Shown here: in pieces, positions 44,891-56,141 of the stretch
Layout: each line of letters starts with the position of its first letter
Numbering within the stretch: the stretch's first letter is position 1
Origin: Dolomedes plantarius
Lineage: Eukaryota > Arthropoda > Arachnida > Araneae > Dolomedidae
Length of the DNA stretch: 64,000 bases
NCBI GenBank assembly: GCA_907164885.2
Contig: OU015490.1
Span: 228,353,270 to 228,417,269 of the forward strand
Direction: 5' to 3'
The notes under the pieces: generated by a model
The model's input: the letters and a program-made list of their open reading frames with translations, nothing else
What the model was told of the DNA's origin: nothing
Databases searched by the model: none
Program-made: the position numbers and the translations under genes

Positions 44891-45370
44891 TAATGAGACT
44901 TAAATTGCGAAGTAGTTGTGATTTTGGTTTTTCCTGATTTTATTGATAATTTTATGGATGATTTTATTGCTATTTGGTATTTGAGCTTGCTGTTTATTTT
45001 TTCCAAGAGACAATGTCAAAATTATTAGAACAGGGGACATTTGACTTTGTTTATAACCATTACTTAGTGTCGTTAAATTTGCAAACTCCAAAAATCAAGC
45101 ATATTTGCATGTGGACCCTTGCATGTGGTCTGTATTTCGATTAACTTATGGCTATAAATTATATTACATTAAATATGTTATATATTTTTAGCCATATTTA
45201 GATTAAACAGTAACAAAAATAAATATATAGGAGCTACTTTTCTCCTTCTCTAGCAACGGAGGAAAATTTTCCTTTTAACGAAAAGGATGTCATAATGGTA
45301 CTCGTTTGACGCTGGTAACAAAGTGAACACTTGAACGTTCCGATAAAAAAATAAAATCCTAACCCTGAAA
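44891..45370. other. Non-coding AT-rich stretch
   Basis: Nothing identified between the GTTTACATG element and the mariner half-element. Confidence 0.35.
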
Positions 45371-45372
45371 TA

Positions 45373-45646
45373 CAGGGTGTCCGAGCCAAAGGTATCCAAA
45401 AGTCATGAGTTAGTTTTGCGGAACTACCCATTAGAATTTTTTTTAAATTATTTAAATAGAAAGAACATCTAACCAAGTTTTAATATCAATCATAGATTTC
45501 TATCATAGTATTACAGATTTCGATGTGTGTACCTTTTGTAGCACGACTAACGTCTAAATAGCAATCCAGTTCTCTCCAAGTGTTTCGTAGCATATCAGGC
45601 GTTATTAGACTTTTTTGCTTGGGGATTCATTAAATCCGTTGAGTAT
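45373..45646 (-). mobile_element. mariner-like half-element, left arm
   Basis: The outer end is TA|CAGGGTGTCCGAGCC, followed by GGTATCCAAAAGTCATGA. The minus strand encodes the last part of a transposase, ITPDMLRNTWRELD and HIEICNTMIEIYD, ending at 45486. It is the inverted counterpart of 52310-52609. BEL-3 begins at its inner edge. Confidence 0.78.
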
Positions 45647-45898
45647 TGTTTGGAAATTTGTGTTAATTTTTCTCCCCTAGATGACACTACATGTCAATGT
45701 AAGTTTAATATTTACTATGTTTTGTCTAACGTCTCTCTTACTCTCGTGGCAGGCAACAGAAAAGGATGAGCATATGTAAGCACTCATCTTTAATAATTGT
45801 TTGAATACAAATGTATATATGTACAAATAAATTAATGTAGATTTTAGAAGATAGATGTTTTATTGACGCACCTTCTTCACTGACCACGGATGCAAAAT
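45647..45898 (+). repeat. BEL-3 5' LTR (252 bp)
   Basis: Starts TGTTTGGAAATTTGTG and ends GGATGCAAAAT. It differs from the 3' LTR at a small number of positions. AATAAATTAATGTAG near 45,826 may be the poly(A) signal. Confidence 0.93.
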
Positions 45899-46119
45899 GG
45901 TGCATCGGAACGAGAACTGAACTGGAACTGAATTTATTTCGTCGGAATATTTTGATTGGAATGGACACCTGCTGTGCTGAAAAGGAAAATGGCTCAACGG
46001 ATTCTTCAGCGTTTGGATGCTGAATGGAAATAAAAAGAATTTTTCTTCGGATTTATTGAAGCTGTTCTTATTATTACGGATACCTTAATTAAAGGTAAGG
46101 TTTTTTATAATATTTGAAA

Positions 46120-47366
46120 ATGGATAAGATTGCAAAAATCATAGAAAAAAGAAGCACAGTAAGAGCTAATATATCGAAATTGATAAAAAAGATTCAAACT
46201 TTGAACTATGAAGAAGAAACTGTTGAAAATCTAACAGAATTAATTGAGTTGTTAGAAACGAAAGAAAAAATACTTAAGGAATATAATTTAGAAATTGAAG
46301 ATCTCATATCGGATCCAGTTAAATTCAAAACCGAAATTGCTCAATCGGAAGAGTATGATGAAAAAATTATCACGGCTAAAATTAAACTCAAAAACAAAAT
46401 TAAAGAAATGAATAAAAAGGACGATCAAAGTTCCCATGGAAGTAATAACACCTCAAATGCTACTGAGCATAATTTTACGGCATTAAAATTGCCTAAATTA
46501 GAAATTCTGAGTTTTTCTGGTGATTCTAATTTCATGGAATTCCTTAACTGCTTTGATAGCGTAATAGGGTCGAACGATTCCCTAACTAAAATTGAAAAAT
46601 TTCGATATTTAAAATCCTTGCTTTCTCCCCCCGCCTATAATGTGGTTGCTGAATTCGAATTAAATGAAAAGAATTACGACTCTTGCCTTGAACTTTTAAA
46701 GCAGCGTTATGGTCGCACTGATTATAATATTAATTTATATATCTCCAAATTACTTAACTTAGAACCGGTAAGAAATTCCTCTTATGTAAAAGGATTGCGC
46801 AAATTGTATGATGAGATAGAGGTAAACATAAGAAATTTACGCACAATAAATGTAACCGAAGGATCGTATGGTAATTTATTAAATCCCCTACTCTTAAAAT
46901 TGTTACCCCAAGATTTAGTTTTGGAATTTCACCGAAAACGAAATAACTAAAAGAATTGTGAAACTTCGGAAATTATGACTTTTTTGAGAAATGAAGTCGA
47001 ATTAAGGGAAATTTGTGAAACTGTAATGAATTCTTCCAAGGTTTGCGAAACTAAACGCACCTCTTTTCAAAGTTATCAAACGGGACAAACGTATCATTAA
47101 AAATTATTCGAAACCTAAACATTTTTCAACCGCTGCGACATTACTTGCACCAGTGAAAAATACATACATATTTTGCGAATTAAATCCCGAATCTATAAAT
47201 TGTAGGAGTTAGACGTAGAACAAAAAATTAGTAAACTTAAGTCTGAAGGACGATGCTGGGCGTGTTTCAAGCCCAAACATACCAGCGGAAGCTGTCGATT
47301 AGGTATTTCATGTGAAATATGTTTTTCAAAATTTCACCATAAATCAGTTTGTAGAAAAATGGTAAA
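46120..47366 (+). pseudogene. BEL-3 gag, 5' of the MITE
   Basis: Starts MDKIAKIIEKRSTVRAN at 46120 with a coiled-coil-like N-terminus. Then come ALKLPKLEILSFSGDSNFME, EKFRYLKSLLSPPAYNVV, QRYGRTDYNINLYISKLLN and LNPLLLKLLPQDLVLEF, the capsid core, open to 46,950. Beyond this come stops and frame changes, but the knuckle block is legible (GRCWACFKPKHTSGSC-like, CEICFSKFHHKSVC, to 47,350). Confidence 0.88.
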
Positions 47367-47374
47367 CCTTCTAA

Positions 47375-47823
47375 AAGTGACGTAACGAGCATAACTGGCG
47401 CCCGGGGCACGATACCTTTTTAGCGCCCCCCCCCCCCCCCCCTAGGGTCACCATTTTAGTGAAGGTGTAGCGTGTTCTGCGAGGATAACTGGTGATATCT
47501 TCCACATTAAAAAAACTATATTTATTTAACAGAACTTAACATAGAAAATAATATGCAACGTCCGCTGCCATACAAACGAGAGAGAGTCTCTTTTTCGCTC
47601 TCCTTGAGCGCTGGGAGGGAATGAATATCATTGGCCGACTTAGGCGCGATCTGGTGGTCATTCACCAAATTATCAGACACTCTGCCGGGGGTCGTAGCAT
47701 CGCAGACACTACACATATATTGATATAATATATATAATTAGTGAAAAGGACAATTTAGCGCCCCTCTGCGAGTGGCGCCCGGGGCATGATAGACCCCCTT
47801 GCCCTCCCCTCGCTACGCCACTG
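47375..47823 (-). mobile_element. hAT-like MITE in BEL-3, perfect 8-bp duplication
   Basis: CCTTCTAA flanks it at 47367-47374 and 47824-47831. The ends AGTGACGTAACGAGC and GCTCGCTACG-type CGCTACGCCACTG are inverted; the inner GGCGCCCGGGGCA blocks match the copy at 42265-42441. It is longer than that copy because a 248-bp segment (47466-47713) is nested within it. A run of about 18 Cs lies at 47,427-47,444. Confidence 0.9.
47466..47713 (-). mobile_element. Nested 248-bp insertion, possible solo LTR
   Basis: Bounded by TGTAGCGTGTTCTGCGA and, inverted, TGTAGTGTCTGCGA, so it starts TG and ends CA on either strand. On the minus strand there is an AATAAATATAG signal near 47,525. No duplication could be recognised. 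It is absent from the related MITE at 42265. Confidence 0.5.
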
Positions 47824-47959
47824 CCTTCTAATGGTCCGGTAGAGCGTAGCAAGGAAGATTGTAATAATTCGCGTAGCTTAAATTCTAATGAAACCGAAAA
47901 TGAAAGGACCAGCTCTACTTCTGAATTTATAAGTTCTGTTTCTCAATGTGATCTTAATA

Positions 47960-48660
47960 CGAACTGTTCTAAAAATGTTTATTTGCAAACTTGTACTGTC
48001 GTAGCTAAATCGGAAAATAAATCTTGCTTATCAAGATTAATGTTTGATAGTGGAAGATCACGTTCTTTTATAAGTGAAAAATTAGCGAATAATTTGAATT
48101 TAAAAACGATTAGGAATGAGATTTTGTCAGTCTATTCTTTCGGAATGAAAAGCCCAACAGATAAAGTTTATCGAGTTGTTGAATTAACACTCGAAAGTAC
48201 AAATTCTCCTTTTCGAAAAACTCAGGAATTATTTGTGTCTAGGACTATTACAGGTGCTACCGTTAAATACCCAGACGAAAAAATAAAAGACTTAATGCTG
48301 AAAAGGAATTTGCGGTTAGCTGATGATTCCGCTAGCTCAAATAATATAGATATTCTTTTAGGGGCAGATGTTTGCTGGGAACTAATTTATCAGGAAAAGA
48401 TTCCTATTAATAAACATTTATCAGCTTTGAATAGTGCATTCGGTTGGCTAATTACTGGAGCAGACAAAAACGAAAGTAGTTGTTCTGAGAACATGATTAT
48501 TGTGAATAATGCGATTTCAAATGATTTGCGAATGTTCTGGGAAATTGAAGAATTTCCGAATGAGACTAAAAATCTATCGGAAAAAGAAAATCAATTAATA
48601 AAAAATTTTGAAGATTCTTTAAAATTTAACGGAGAGCTCTATGTTTGTAAATTAATGTGG
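47960..48660 (+). pseudogene. BEL-3 aspartic protease and linker
   Basis: TCTVVAKSENKSCLSRLMFD then SGRSRSFISEKLA: the active-site motif is F-D-S-G, closer to canonical than in BEL-1 and BEL-2. LSVYSFGMKSPTDKVYRVVE follows, then the linker IDILLGADVCWEL and LNSAFGWLITGA. It is open for 240 residues up to the poly-C frameshift. Confidence 0.88.
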
Positions 48661-49330
48661 AAAGATAATGTGGGACCCCCCCCCCCCCCCCGAATTGGAT
48701 TCTAATTATGAGGTGGCGAGAAGACGCTTCAATTCATTAAAAATTAAATTGGATAAAAATCTTGAAATTTCTGGCCAATATAAGAAATTGTATCGGATAA
48801 ATTGGAATGTAATATTGTGGAAAAATGTACTGATGAGGATTTAAATTCAGGTTATTATATGCCGCACAGGGCAGTTATAAGAGAGGTTAAAGAGACTACT
48901 GGCGTTCGTATGGTTTATGATTGCAGCTCTAAAGCACATGACAATAAAAATTCTTTAAATGATTCACTTGAATCTGGAGTTAACTTTTATCCAAATTTAT
49001 TAGATGTAATACTTAAATTTCGGGAAAATCAAGTTGCGTTTTGCGGAGATCTAGAAAAGGCTTTCCTTATGATAGAAATTGCGGAAGAGGATAGAAAGTA
49101 TCAAAACTTTTTGTGGTTTTCGGACGACCCGAATTATTCGGTACAAACACTTCAACTTAATCGTTTACCATTTGGATTAACGACGTCTCCGTTCGCGCTA
49201 GCTTTTTTTTTTTAATTTCACATTAGGAAATTTAAAGATGATTATCCAGATTGTTATGAAATGTTAAATTCTCTGTATGTCGATGATTTGTACGATGGAG
49301 CTAAAATGCTCAGGATGCCTATAAGTTAAC
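48661..49330 (+). pseudogene. BEL-3 reverse transcriptase
   Basis: After the poly-C run, PHRAVIREVKETTGVRMVYD, NDSLESGVNFYPNLLDVILK, AFCGDLEKAFLMIEIAEEDR, LNRLPFGLTTSPFALA and the catalytic LNSLYVDDLYDGAK near 49,275. A T-run at 49,205 introduces a stop before the catalytic motif. Confidence 0.9.
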
Positions 49331-49334
49331 TTCT

Positions 49335-50300
49335 TTGGCAATAGAAATATTACGCGTCGCTGGATTCAAATTGAGAAAATTAAAAACTAACTGTGAGGAA
49401 CTAAATAAACTTTGGCGTGAAAACGGGTATGAGGAAAATATGGATTTTGGACTTGGAGAAGGGTTCTTGGGATTAAAGTGGGATCATATTAAGGATGAAA
49501 TTAAGTTAGATTTAAAGGATGTTGGGGATCCCTTGGAATTTGGAATCACCAAGCGACATGTGCTAAGCATGATTTCTAAAATATTTGATCCTTGCGGACT
49601 AATTAGTCCTTTTGTAATAAGAGTTAAAATTCTCATGCAAGAAATGTGGCAAAGAGGTCTAAAATGGGACGAAAACTTGCCAAACGACTTAGAAAAGGAG
49701 TGGGGAACATGATGTTCTGAACTTGTTGAACTGGAAAATTTCAATATTCAACGTAAACTTTTTTCAACAGAAGACGTTAGTGAAGATTCTCTACATGTTT
49801 TTGTGGACGCTAGCTCTAAGGCTTATGGGGCTGTAGCATACCTCCGATACTTTACAACTGAAGGAAAAATTAAAATTAGTTTTGTGATTTTGAAAAGTAA
49901 AGTTGCTCCTCTAAAAACTTTAACTTTCGCAAGATTAGAGTTGATGGCAGCACTCGTAGGTGCTCGTCTAGGTAAATATATTCAGAACATCTTTCCAGCC
50001 TTCACTCAAAAAATATTTTTTTGGAGTGACTCCAAAATAGTGCTCCACTGGGTGAAAGGTTCGTCAAAAGTTTAGAAACCTTTTGTGGCAAATCGGGTGG
50101 CTCAGGTACAATCACTCTCTCTACCTGAGTGTCGGAATTTTTGCAGTGGATCGGAAAATTCTGCTGACCTTACTACTAGAGGAGAATCTGCAAAAATGAT
50201 CCTTTCGAGTTCTTTGTGGTGGACAGGCCCTCCATGGTTGTCTCAACCGGTTCACCTGTAGCCTGGTGAAAGCTCCTCCAACCGACCTGATGACAATTGT
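49335..50300 (+). pseudogene. BEL-3 RT thumb and RNase H
   Basis: LKKLKTN-like start, FLGLKWDHIKDEIKLDL, SKIFDPCGLISPFVIRVKIL, then RNase H: FVDASSKAYGAVAYLR, KVAPLKTLTFARLELMAALV and FFWSDSKIVLHWVKG. A stop after GSSKV (50,075) and one near 49,712 break the frame. The domain set is complete. Confidence 0.88.
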
Positions 50301-50339
50301 AATGAAGAGCTAATTTCGAAGGAGCTTCGAACTGTAGCT

Positions 50340-51853
50340 GTGAATACTGTAGCCTTGACTGAACCAATTATAGATTTGACAAAATACAGTAGTTTTTTAA
50401 AATGTCTGAGAATTTTTGCATGGATAAAACAATTTGCAGCTAGAGCGAGAAATCTAACATCTCATAGCGGTCCTCTTGCTGCTGGAGAACTCGAAGAAGC
50501 CGAACAGTATTTTATCCGGAAAATCCAAAGTGAACATTTTTCAAAGGAAATTAAATCTCTGAAATCTAAAAAACCTATTTCCACAGACTCTAATATATTT
50601 TCCGTGGCCCTATTCCTGGATGAAAATAATGTGATTAGAATAAAGGGAAGAATGAACGAGGCAGAATATACTTTAGGTGAAAAACACCCTATTCTACTAC
50701 CAAGAGATTCCCGATTGACTGAATTAATAGTGTTACATGTTCACAATAAAATGCTTCATGCTGGGATTGCTGCGACACTATCAAAAATACGTCAAAATTT
50801 CTGGATAATTAAAGGAAGGCAGTTAGTAAAAAAGGTCATCCACAACTGTCTAATCTGTACAAGATATTCTGTGAAACCTGCAAGTCAAAATACCGGACAG
50901 ATTCCAAAGCATATATAAAATGAAACTCTGGCCTTTTAAACTACTGGAATTGACTTTACTGGCCCTGTTTATGTGGAGGAAGGAAGGAAAAGACGTCGTG
51001 AAAAGTTACATTTCTCTCTTCATGTGTGCTGTAACACGAGCAGTACATCTTGAGCTTGTCTCTGACTTGTCAACAAGTAAGTTTATATTAGCTCTAAGAC
51101 GTTTTTTGTCAAGGCGAGGAAACTGTCACATAATTTATTCCGATAATGCCAAAACTTTTAAGTGCGCTAATAAAGATTTCTATTATTTTGATAAAATTGT
51201 TAAAGATAACAAGTCTTCAAGACTTCATTTCTTCGGAAAGAATTTCATGAAAATTTATCGTAGAACTCGTCCCATGGTAGGGACGTTTTTACGAGAGATT
51301 GATGAGAACAATTAAAGAGCCTTTGAGAAAAATCCTCGGACGATCTCAATTAACCTTTGAAGAACTAACAACAATTTTGGCTGAGATCGAAAATGTTCTC
51401 AATCAGAGACCCCTAACCTACATCTATAACGACGCCAATGAGCCCGAACCTCTGACACTAGCTCATTTTTTATTGGTGGGACACAATATAAAATATCCTT
51501 TCAATTTTGCTGAACTTTTCAATACTAATTAGTCCAGAGTTGCTTTGGTTAAAAGCAAGATATACCAAACAAAACTCCTACAGCAGCTTTGGAAAAAGTG
51601 GAAAACACAATATTTGTTGAATTTAAAGAATTTCCATGTGTTCAACACTTCAACCTCAAAAGAAAATTTCAAGGAAGGCGAGGTTGTACTCATTGACGGT
51701 ACAAACAAATCAAAGTTTTTATGGGACCTAGGTCGCATTACCGAGGTCTTTCAGGGTCGTGATGGACTCGTTAGGTCATGCAAAGTAAAAACTAAAAACA
51801 CTGAACTTAGAAGACATATTCAACTTTTGTATCCTCTGAAACTGCCGAACTGA
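50340..51853 (+). pseudogene. BEL-3 integrase, all subdomains present
   Basis: Pre-integrase GPLAAGELEEAEQYF, LFLDENNVIRIKGRMNEAEY; zinc finger VHNKMLHAG and HNCLICTRY (to 50,918). Core: GIDFTGPVYV-type D near 50,955, AVTRAVHLELVSDLSTSKF, IIYSDNAKTFK with the second D near 51,147, and the E-containing segment around 51,260 readable in another frame. Then RTIKEPLRKILGRS, NVLNQRPLTYIYND, and the C-terminal domain LWDLGRITEVFQGRDG, ending LYPLKLPN. Three frame breaks. Confidence 0.9.
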
Positions 51854-52057
51854 AAAAAAAATTACTATTTTAATTTGTTTCTCTTTCTTTTTTTAATACT
51901 AGATTATCTATTATAATTGCTAAGTTACTTTTAATTTCAACTCGAAAAACAAATAGTTTGAATTCTCATAATATTTGTTTTCATTGTTTTGAATATAAAT
52001 GTTATATAATTTTATGTGTTTCTTTGTGATAATTTTAGCAAATTATCAGGTGGGGAG

Positions 52058-52309
52058 TGTTTGGAAATTTGTGTTAATTTTTCTCCCCTAGATGGCACTA
52101 CATGTCAATGTAAGTTTAATATTTACTATGTTTTGTCTAACGTCTCTCTTACTCTCGTGGCAGGCAACAGGAAAGGATGAGCATATGTAAGCTCTCATCT
52201 TTAATAATTGTTTGAATACAAATGTATAAATGTACAAATAAATTAATGTAGATTTTAGAAGATAGATGTTTTATTGATGCACCTTCTTCACTTTTCACGG
52301 ATGCAAAAT
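52058..52309 (+). repeat. BEL-3 3' LTR (252 bp)
   Basis: Matches 45647-45898. It is preceded by AGGTGGGGAG (polypurine tract) and followed by GTAT. Confidence 0.93.
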
Positions 52310-52609
52310 GTATAAACAAAAAATTGAAACTGTGGATGAGTTGAAGAAGCGTATCATTCAAGCAATTCGTGTAATAACTACTGATATGATACGAAACACT
52401 TAGAGAGAACTGGATTACCATTTAGACGATTGTTGTGCTGCAAAAGATGCATACATCGAAATCTGTGATACTATGATCGAAGTCTATTATTGATATTAAA
52501 ACTTGGTGAGAAGTTCTTTCTATTTAAATATATATATATATTTAATCCTAAGAAGTAGTTCCGTAAAAATAAGTCATGACTTTTGGATACCTTTAGCCCG
52601 GACACCTTG
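52310..52609 (+). mobile_element. mariner-like half-element, right arm
   Basis: The plus strand encodes VDELKKRIIQAIRVITTDMI, RELDYHLDDCCAAKDAHIEIC and a stop at 52,491: the C-terminal tail of a mariner-type transposase. It ends CATGACTTTTGGATACC, then CCCGGACACCTTG, the inverted partner of the left arm at 45373. No DDE region is present on either side. Confidence 0.78.
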
Positions 52610-53315
52610 GATTTTACCGAAATATTTTACTGAAATATTTCTTTTCATTCGTAGCTATATGGCTTGGATGCTGACGATACGGAATAGGTGCCCACTTGGC
52701 ATAGTGGATAATGTCGTCGCCTTTCACGCCGTGATCTACGGTATGAGAACGGAATAAATCTTGGTTGTCGTCTGGGGTAAAGTCAGTCTTCGTTCTGATC
52801 ATGAAGCTATAAGAAGGAGCGTAAGCTTGAGTGGGGAATTCCTAGAAAAATGAACCGATTATGGTCGCTCACCGACAGATGGCGCGACATGTCGCAGAGC
52901 CACGGATTTTTCATTCAGTTGTATGGAAGCGTGTTTTTGAAAATTTTTTGCCAAATTTTTAAATTTATTCTGCTCACAGATATGCCACCATATTTTGCAC
53001 CTGGTTGTACTAGTGGCTATCCATCAGTCTTAAAAAGAAACAAAGAAACTGGACAGAGTAATCCTAGTTTTTTTAAATGCTCCTAAGGTAAGAACATTAT
53101 TATTGTTTTGTTTTAATATAAGACGTATAATAGTGAGAGAAAAATACAGCTGAGTTTTCAGAGAACACAAAGTTAAAACAGCTAAAAATCTGCTGGAAGG
53201 AGTTTTAGCTACATACTTCCTATATAGGAAATAGGAGAAAAATATGTTCTTCAAAGGAAAGCTATGAAAATACCACTTCCATAGACGAGGTCGTCATCTG
53301 TATAAAAATAAATTA
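52610..53315. other. Non-coding stretch with a weak tRNA-like segment
   Basis: TGGCATAGTGGATAATGTCG followed by GATCTACGGTATGAG (52,698-52,749) resembles a worn tRNA-derived SINE head. No gene is supported. Confidence 0.3.
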
Positions 53316-53536
53316 CCGTATTTGCCGGCGTATAGGACGCAGCGGCGTATAAGACACACACCCTTTTTTATACAAATTTTTAAGGAAAAAACTTTTCTAC
53401 ATTTTTCTGAAGAATTCCCATAATGATTTATTGTACTAATTTTGTAGTTATTTATGTCCATAAAATAGCAGCTTGTCGTTGAAATGTAATCGTGCATGTG
53501 CACACTGGATGAATCGTAAATGTAGATGTCGGTGTA

Positions 53537-53892
53537 TGGAAGTAGTCAACATATGGTTCAGTGGTTAAAATTTCCTAAATCAAAACGACAGAAAAAACGA
53601 AAGCCAACAGAATTAATATTAAGAATAACATTTAATGAATATAGAATGTGCTATTTATAGTAAGAAGCACCTTTTGGAAGCGACAAAAATTCACTTAACG
53701 CGGGAATCCAAATGAGGTGAACTGAATGCGCATGCGTGCTATGAAAGAAGTGATCTATTTATAGAAATCTTGCGCTACAATTCACTACAGCAGCTGTTAG
53801 TAAAATTACATTGGGAACTGTTTATGATTAAAAATATAAAAAAGTTAATATAATCGAAGAAGGAAAAGTCCGGAGATGATCAGACTGGAACA
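53537..53892 (-). repeat. BEL-4 3' LTR (356 bp)
   Basis: On the plus strand it starts TGGAAGTAGTCAACATATGG and ends AGACTGGAACA. The inner boundary, GGAACATCCCGG followed by the hairpin GTTGGAC-GGCT-GTCCAAC (53904-53921), closely resembles that of BEL-1. Confidence 0.88.
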
Positions 53893-53895
53893 TCC

Positions 53896-55560
53896 CGGCC
53901 AAGGTTGGACGGCTGTCCAACATCTTCACTAATGGGTAAGGGCACAACCTTCGTGATCGCTCGGCGGAAGGTTCCCTTAAATGCCTTTAAGTCCAGTACT
54001 CGTACCACTCCGTCAGCTCCAGGATGAACTCCAATGACTCTGGCAAGGTTCCATTCCAAGGGATTGCAGGGATCCTTTAGCAGTACAAGTTGGTCCACCT
54101 CTAGGTTTTGTCGTCTTTGGGCCCACTTCGGTCTTGTCTGCAGCTGGTTTAAATATTCTGCGTTCCATTTGTCCCAAAACTTTTTCCCTCATCTCTTGAA
54201 TCAAGCCCCACCTTGAGGAAGGAGAAAAGGAATCTGGAGCAGTATGAGGTTCAGGAAACGGCGTAATAGGGGCACCAATTAAGAAGTGCCCTGGAGTTAA
54301 TGGCTGTAGATCGTTGGGGTCCGCAGACATTGGATACAGGGGACGAGAGTTAAGAATACTCTCTATCTGAACTACTATTGTATTTAACTCCTCGAAATTT
54401 AAAATGGTGGTTTTTGCAATTTTCAGGAGTATTCTCTTCATTGATTTTATGTTGGCTTTACACAAGCCTCCAAAATGTGGTGATGCAGGTGATATGAAAG
54501 TCCATTGAATACCTTCTTCAGCCCTAAAATTCTGTACTGGGTTAGGCTTGCAAATTTGAAATAAGAATTCAAAACATTTTTAGCGCCTTTAAAATTGGTG
54601 GCGTTATCACTTCAGATGAGAGATGGTTTCGAACGTCTTGACACAAATCTTAGCAATGAAGCTAAGAATGCTTCAGTCGTTAAGTCTGATACGACCTCAA
54701 AGTGAACTGCTTTTGTACAAAAGCAAATAAATATAACAATGTATGGTTTTATTATAACTCTGGATCTTTTTAGACTAGGTTTAGTTAAGATAGGTCAAGC
54801 GAAATCAAGACCTACTTTTTGAAAAGGTCTAGAAGGTACAATTCTGTCTCTAGGCAGATCACCTATTATTTGGTTAATAGTTTGAGTTTTTGATCTAAAG
54901 CATGTCAAGCATTTACTAATGACTCTTCGAACCCTATCTTTACCAGAGGATATCCAATATTGTTGGCGAATCAAATAAAGTGTGGTTTGTGTTCCAGAGT
55001 GCAAAGATTTGATATGGTAATAGTTAATGAGTAGCTAAGTAAAGTGATGTGATTTAGGTAAGAGATTTTGATGTTTTAGTGATTCTTGTAGTTTAGAAAA
55101 CTTCAATCGTCCGCCAACCTTTAAAAATCCGTTTCCGTCAATAAAAACGTTTAACGACAAAATCTTACTACTTCTTGGAAGATGTTGGTTGTTCTTCAAG
55201 CATTTAATTTCGGTACTGAATTCAGAAGCTTGTATTATCTTAATTAAAACATTTGTGGCATTTTGTAACTCAGTTGCACTTAAGTGGCCCTTTTTTCTGT
55301 CCATTTGCTTAAGTTTACAATTATTACTAAATCTAATTAAGTAAGCAGTTACTCTAATCAATTTGGGAAAAGAGGAATATTTAGTTATAAAACTATCAAT
55401 GTCCTGGTTTTTATCTAAAACGTTTGTATTTAAAAGATGTAATTGTTCTAATTTCAAGTGTCTCTTTGTTCTTTTCACATTTTATATCCTTAGATGGTTG
55501 TAAGTTCTTAGGCCAGGTGGATTCGTCTTTTTTTAACTAGGGTGGTCCTTGCCACCACAA
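53896..55560 (-). pseudogene. BEL-4 integrase region
   Basis: Minus strand order: SFPKLIRVTAYLIRFSNNCK, LKVGGRLKFSKLQES (55478-55035); zinc finger GTQTTLYLIRQQYW and ISKCLTCFRSKTQ; core start FQKVGLDFAGP (54,800) and FEVVSDLTTEAFLAS; NSRPLYPMSADPNDLQPLTP and GHFLIGAPITPF; C-terminal LLKDPCNPLEWNLARVIGVH (54,098-53,880). At least four stops or shifts. Unlike BEL-1 and BEL-2, the core is still present. Confidence 0.88.
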
Positions 55561-55589
55561 ATCACTATTTTTAATTCAGCCACAGCGAG

Positions 55590-56093
55590 TCCACGTCAAA
55601 TCAAATCCGCCGGGTTTTCTTTCCCAGGGCAATGAGCCCATTGAGTTGGATTAGTGTATTTGTGAATTTCCTTTACCCTATTTTTTACGAAAACTTTAAA
55701 TCTGTCAGGTGACAATTCCTTTCTCTTACAGTCTTTTATTCTGTGTTTTTGCTGTAAGCACAGAAAGCAACGCGCTTGTTTCTTTAATAGTTCTTTTTTT
55801 TCATCAACAGTTATGCTGTTGCAATGTTTAGAATTGTGGTTTGTTGCTTTACAGTAGAGACATGCCGTTTCTGAAATTGGCGCTAAATATTCTACTGTTT
55901 TGCCTACATTAGACGAAATGAAAGAACGATTTTGATTTCGCGAAGTCTCACGAGCATTGGAATTATTATAGCTAAACTTATGTTGATATTTAGAACCCGA
56001 ATGCTGATTGACTGGTTTTTTCCTTTCAATTTTTGAATTTTGAAACATAATGGAAGATTCTCCCCATTCTATTTCGAATTTAAGAAATTTCAA
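55590..56093 (-). pseudogene. BEL-4 gag knuckles fused to RNase H end
   Basis: A single frame reads EYLAPISETACLYCKATNHN and RCFLCLQQKHRIKDCKRK, then continues without break into ELSPDRFKVFVKNRVKEIH and PTQWAHCPGKENPADLI, which is the end of the RNase H domain. Some 800 codons of protease, RT and RNase H between them are deleted with the frame preserved. The frame begins after a shift near 56,100. Confidence 0.9.
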
Positions 56094-56141
56094 TAATTCT
56101 GAACATCAAATTGATTTATTTCTTGGTCCAATCGTTTTCTA

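Larger units (their letters stand above)
45647..52309 (+). mobile_element. BEL-3: BEL/Pao LTR retrotransposon, most complete copy
   Basis: Two 252-bp LTRs and a 4-bp duplication GTAT at 45643-45646 and 52310-52313. The primer-binding site TGGTGCATCGG follows the left LTR (45899). All domains are present in order: gag, protease, RT with intact YVDD, RNase H, integrase finger, DDE core, C-terminal domain. The frame is broken many times, including at a run of about 16 Cs (48,667-48,690). A hAT-like MITE is inserted in the gag knuckle region. Confidence 0.94.
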
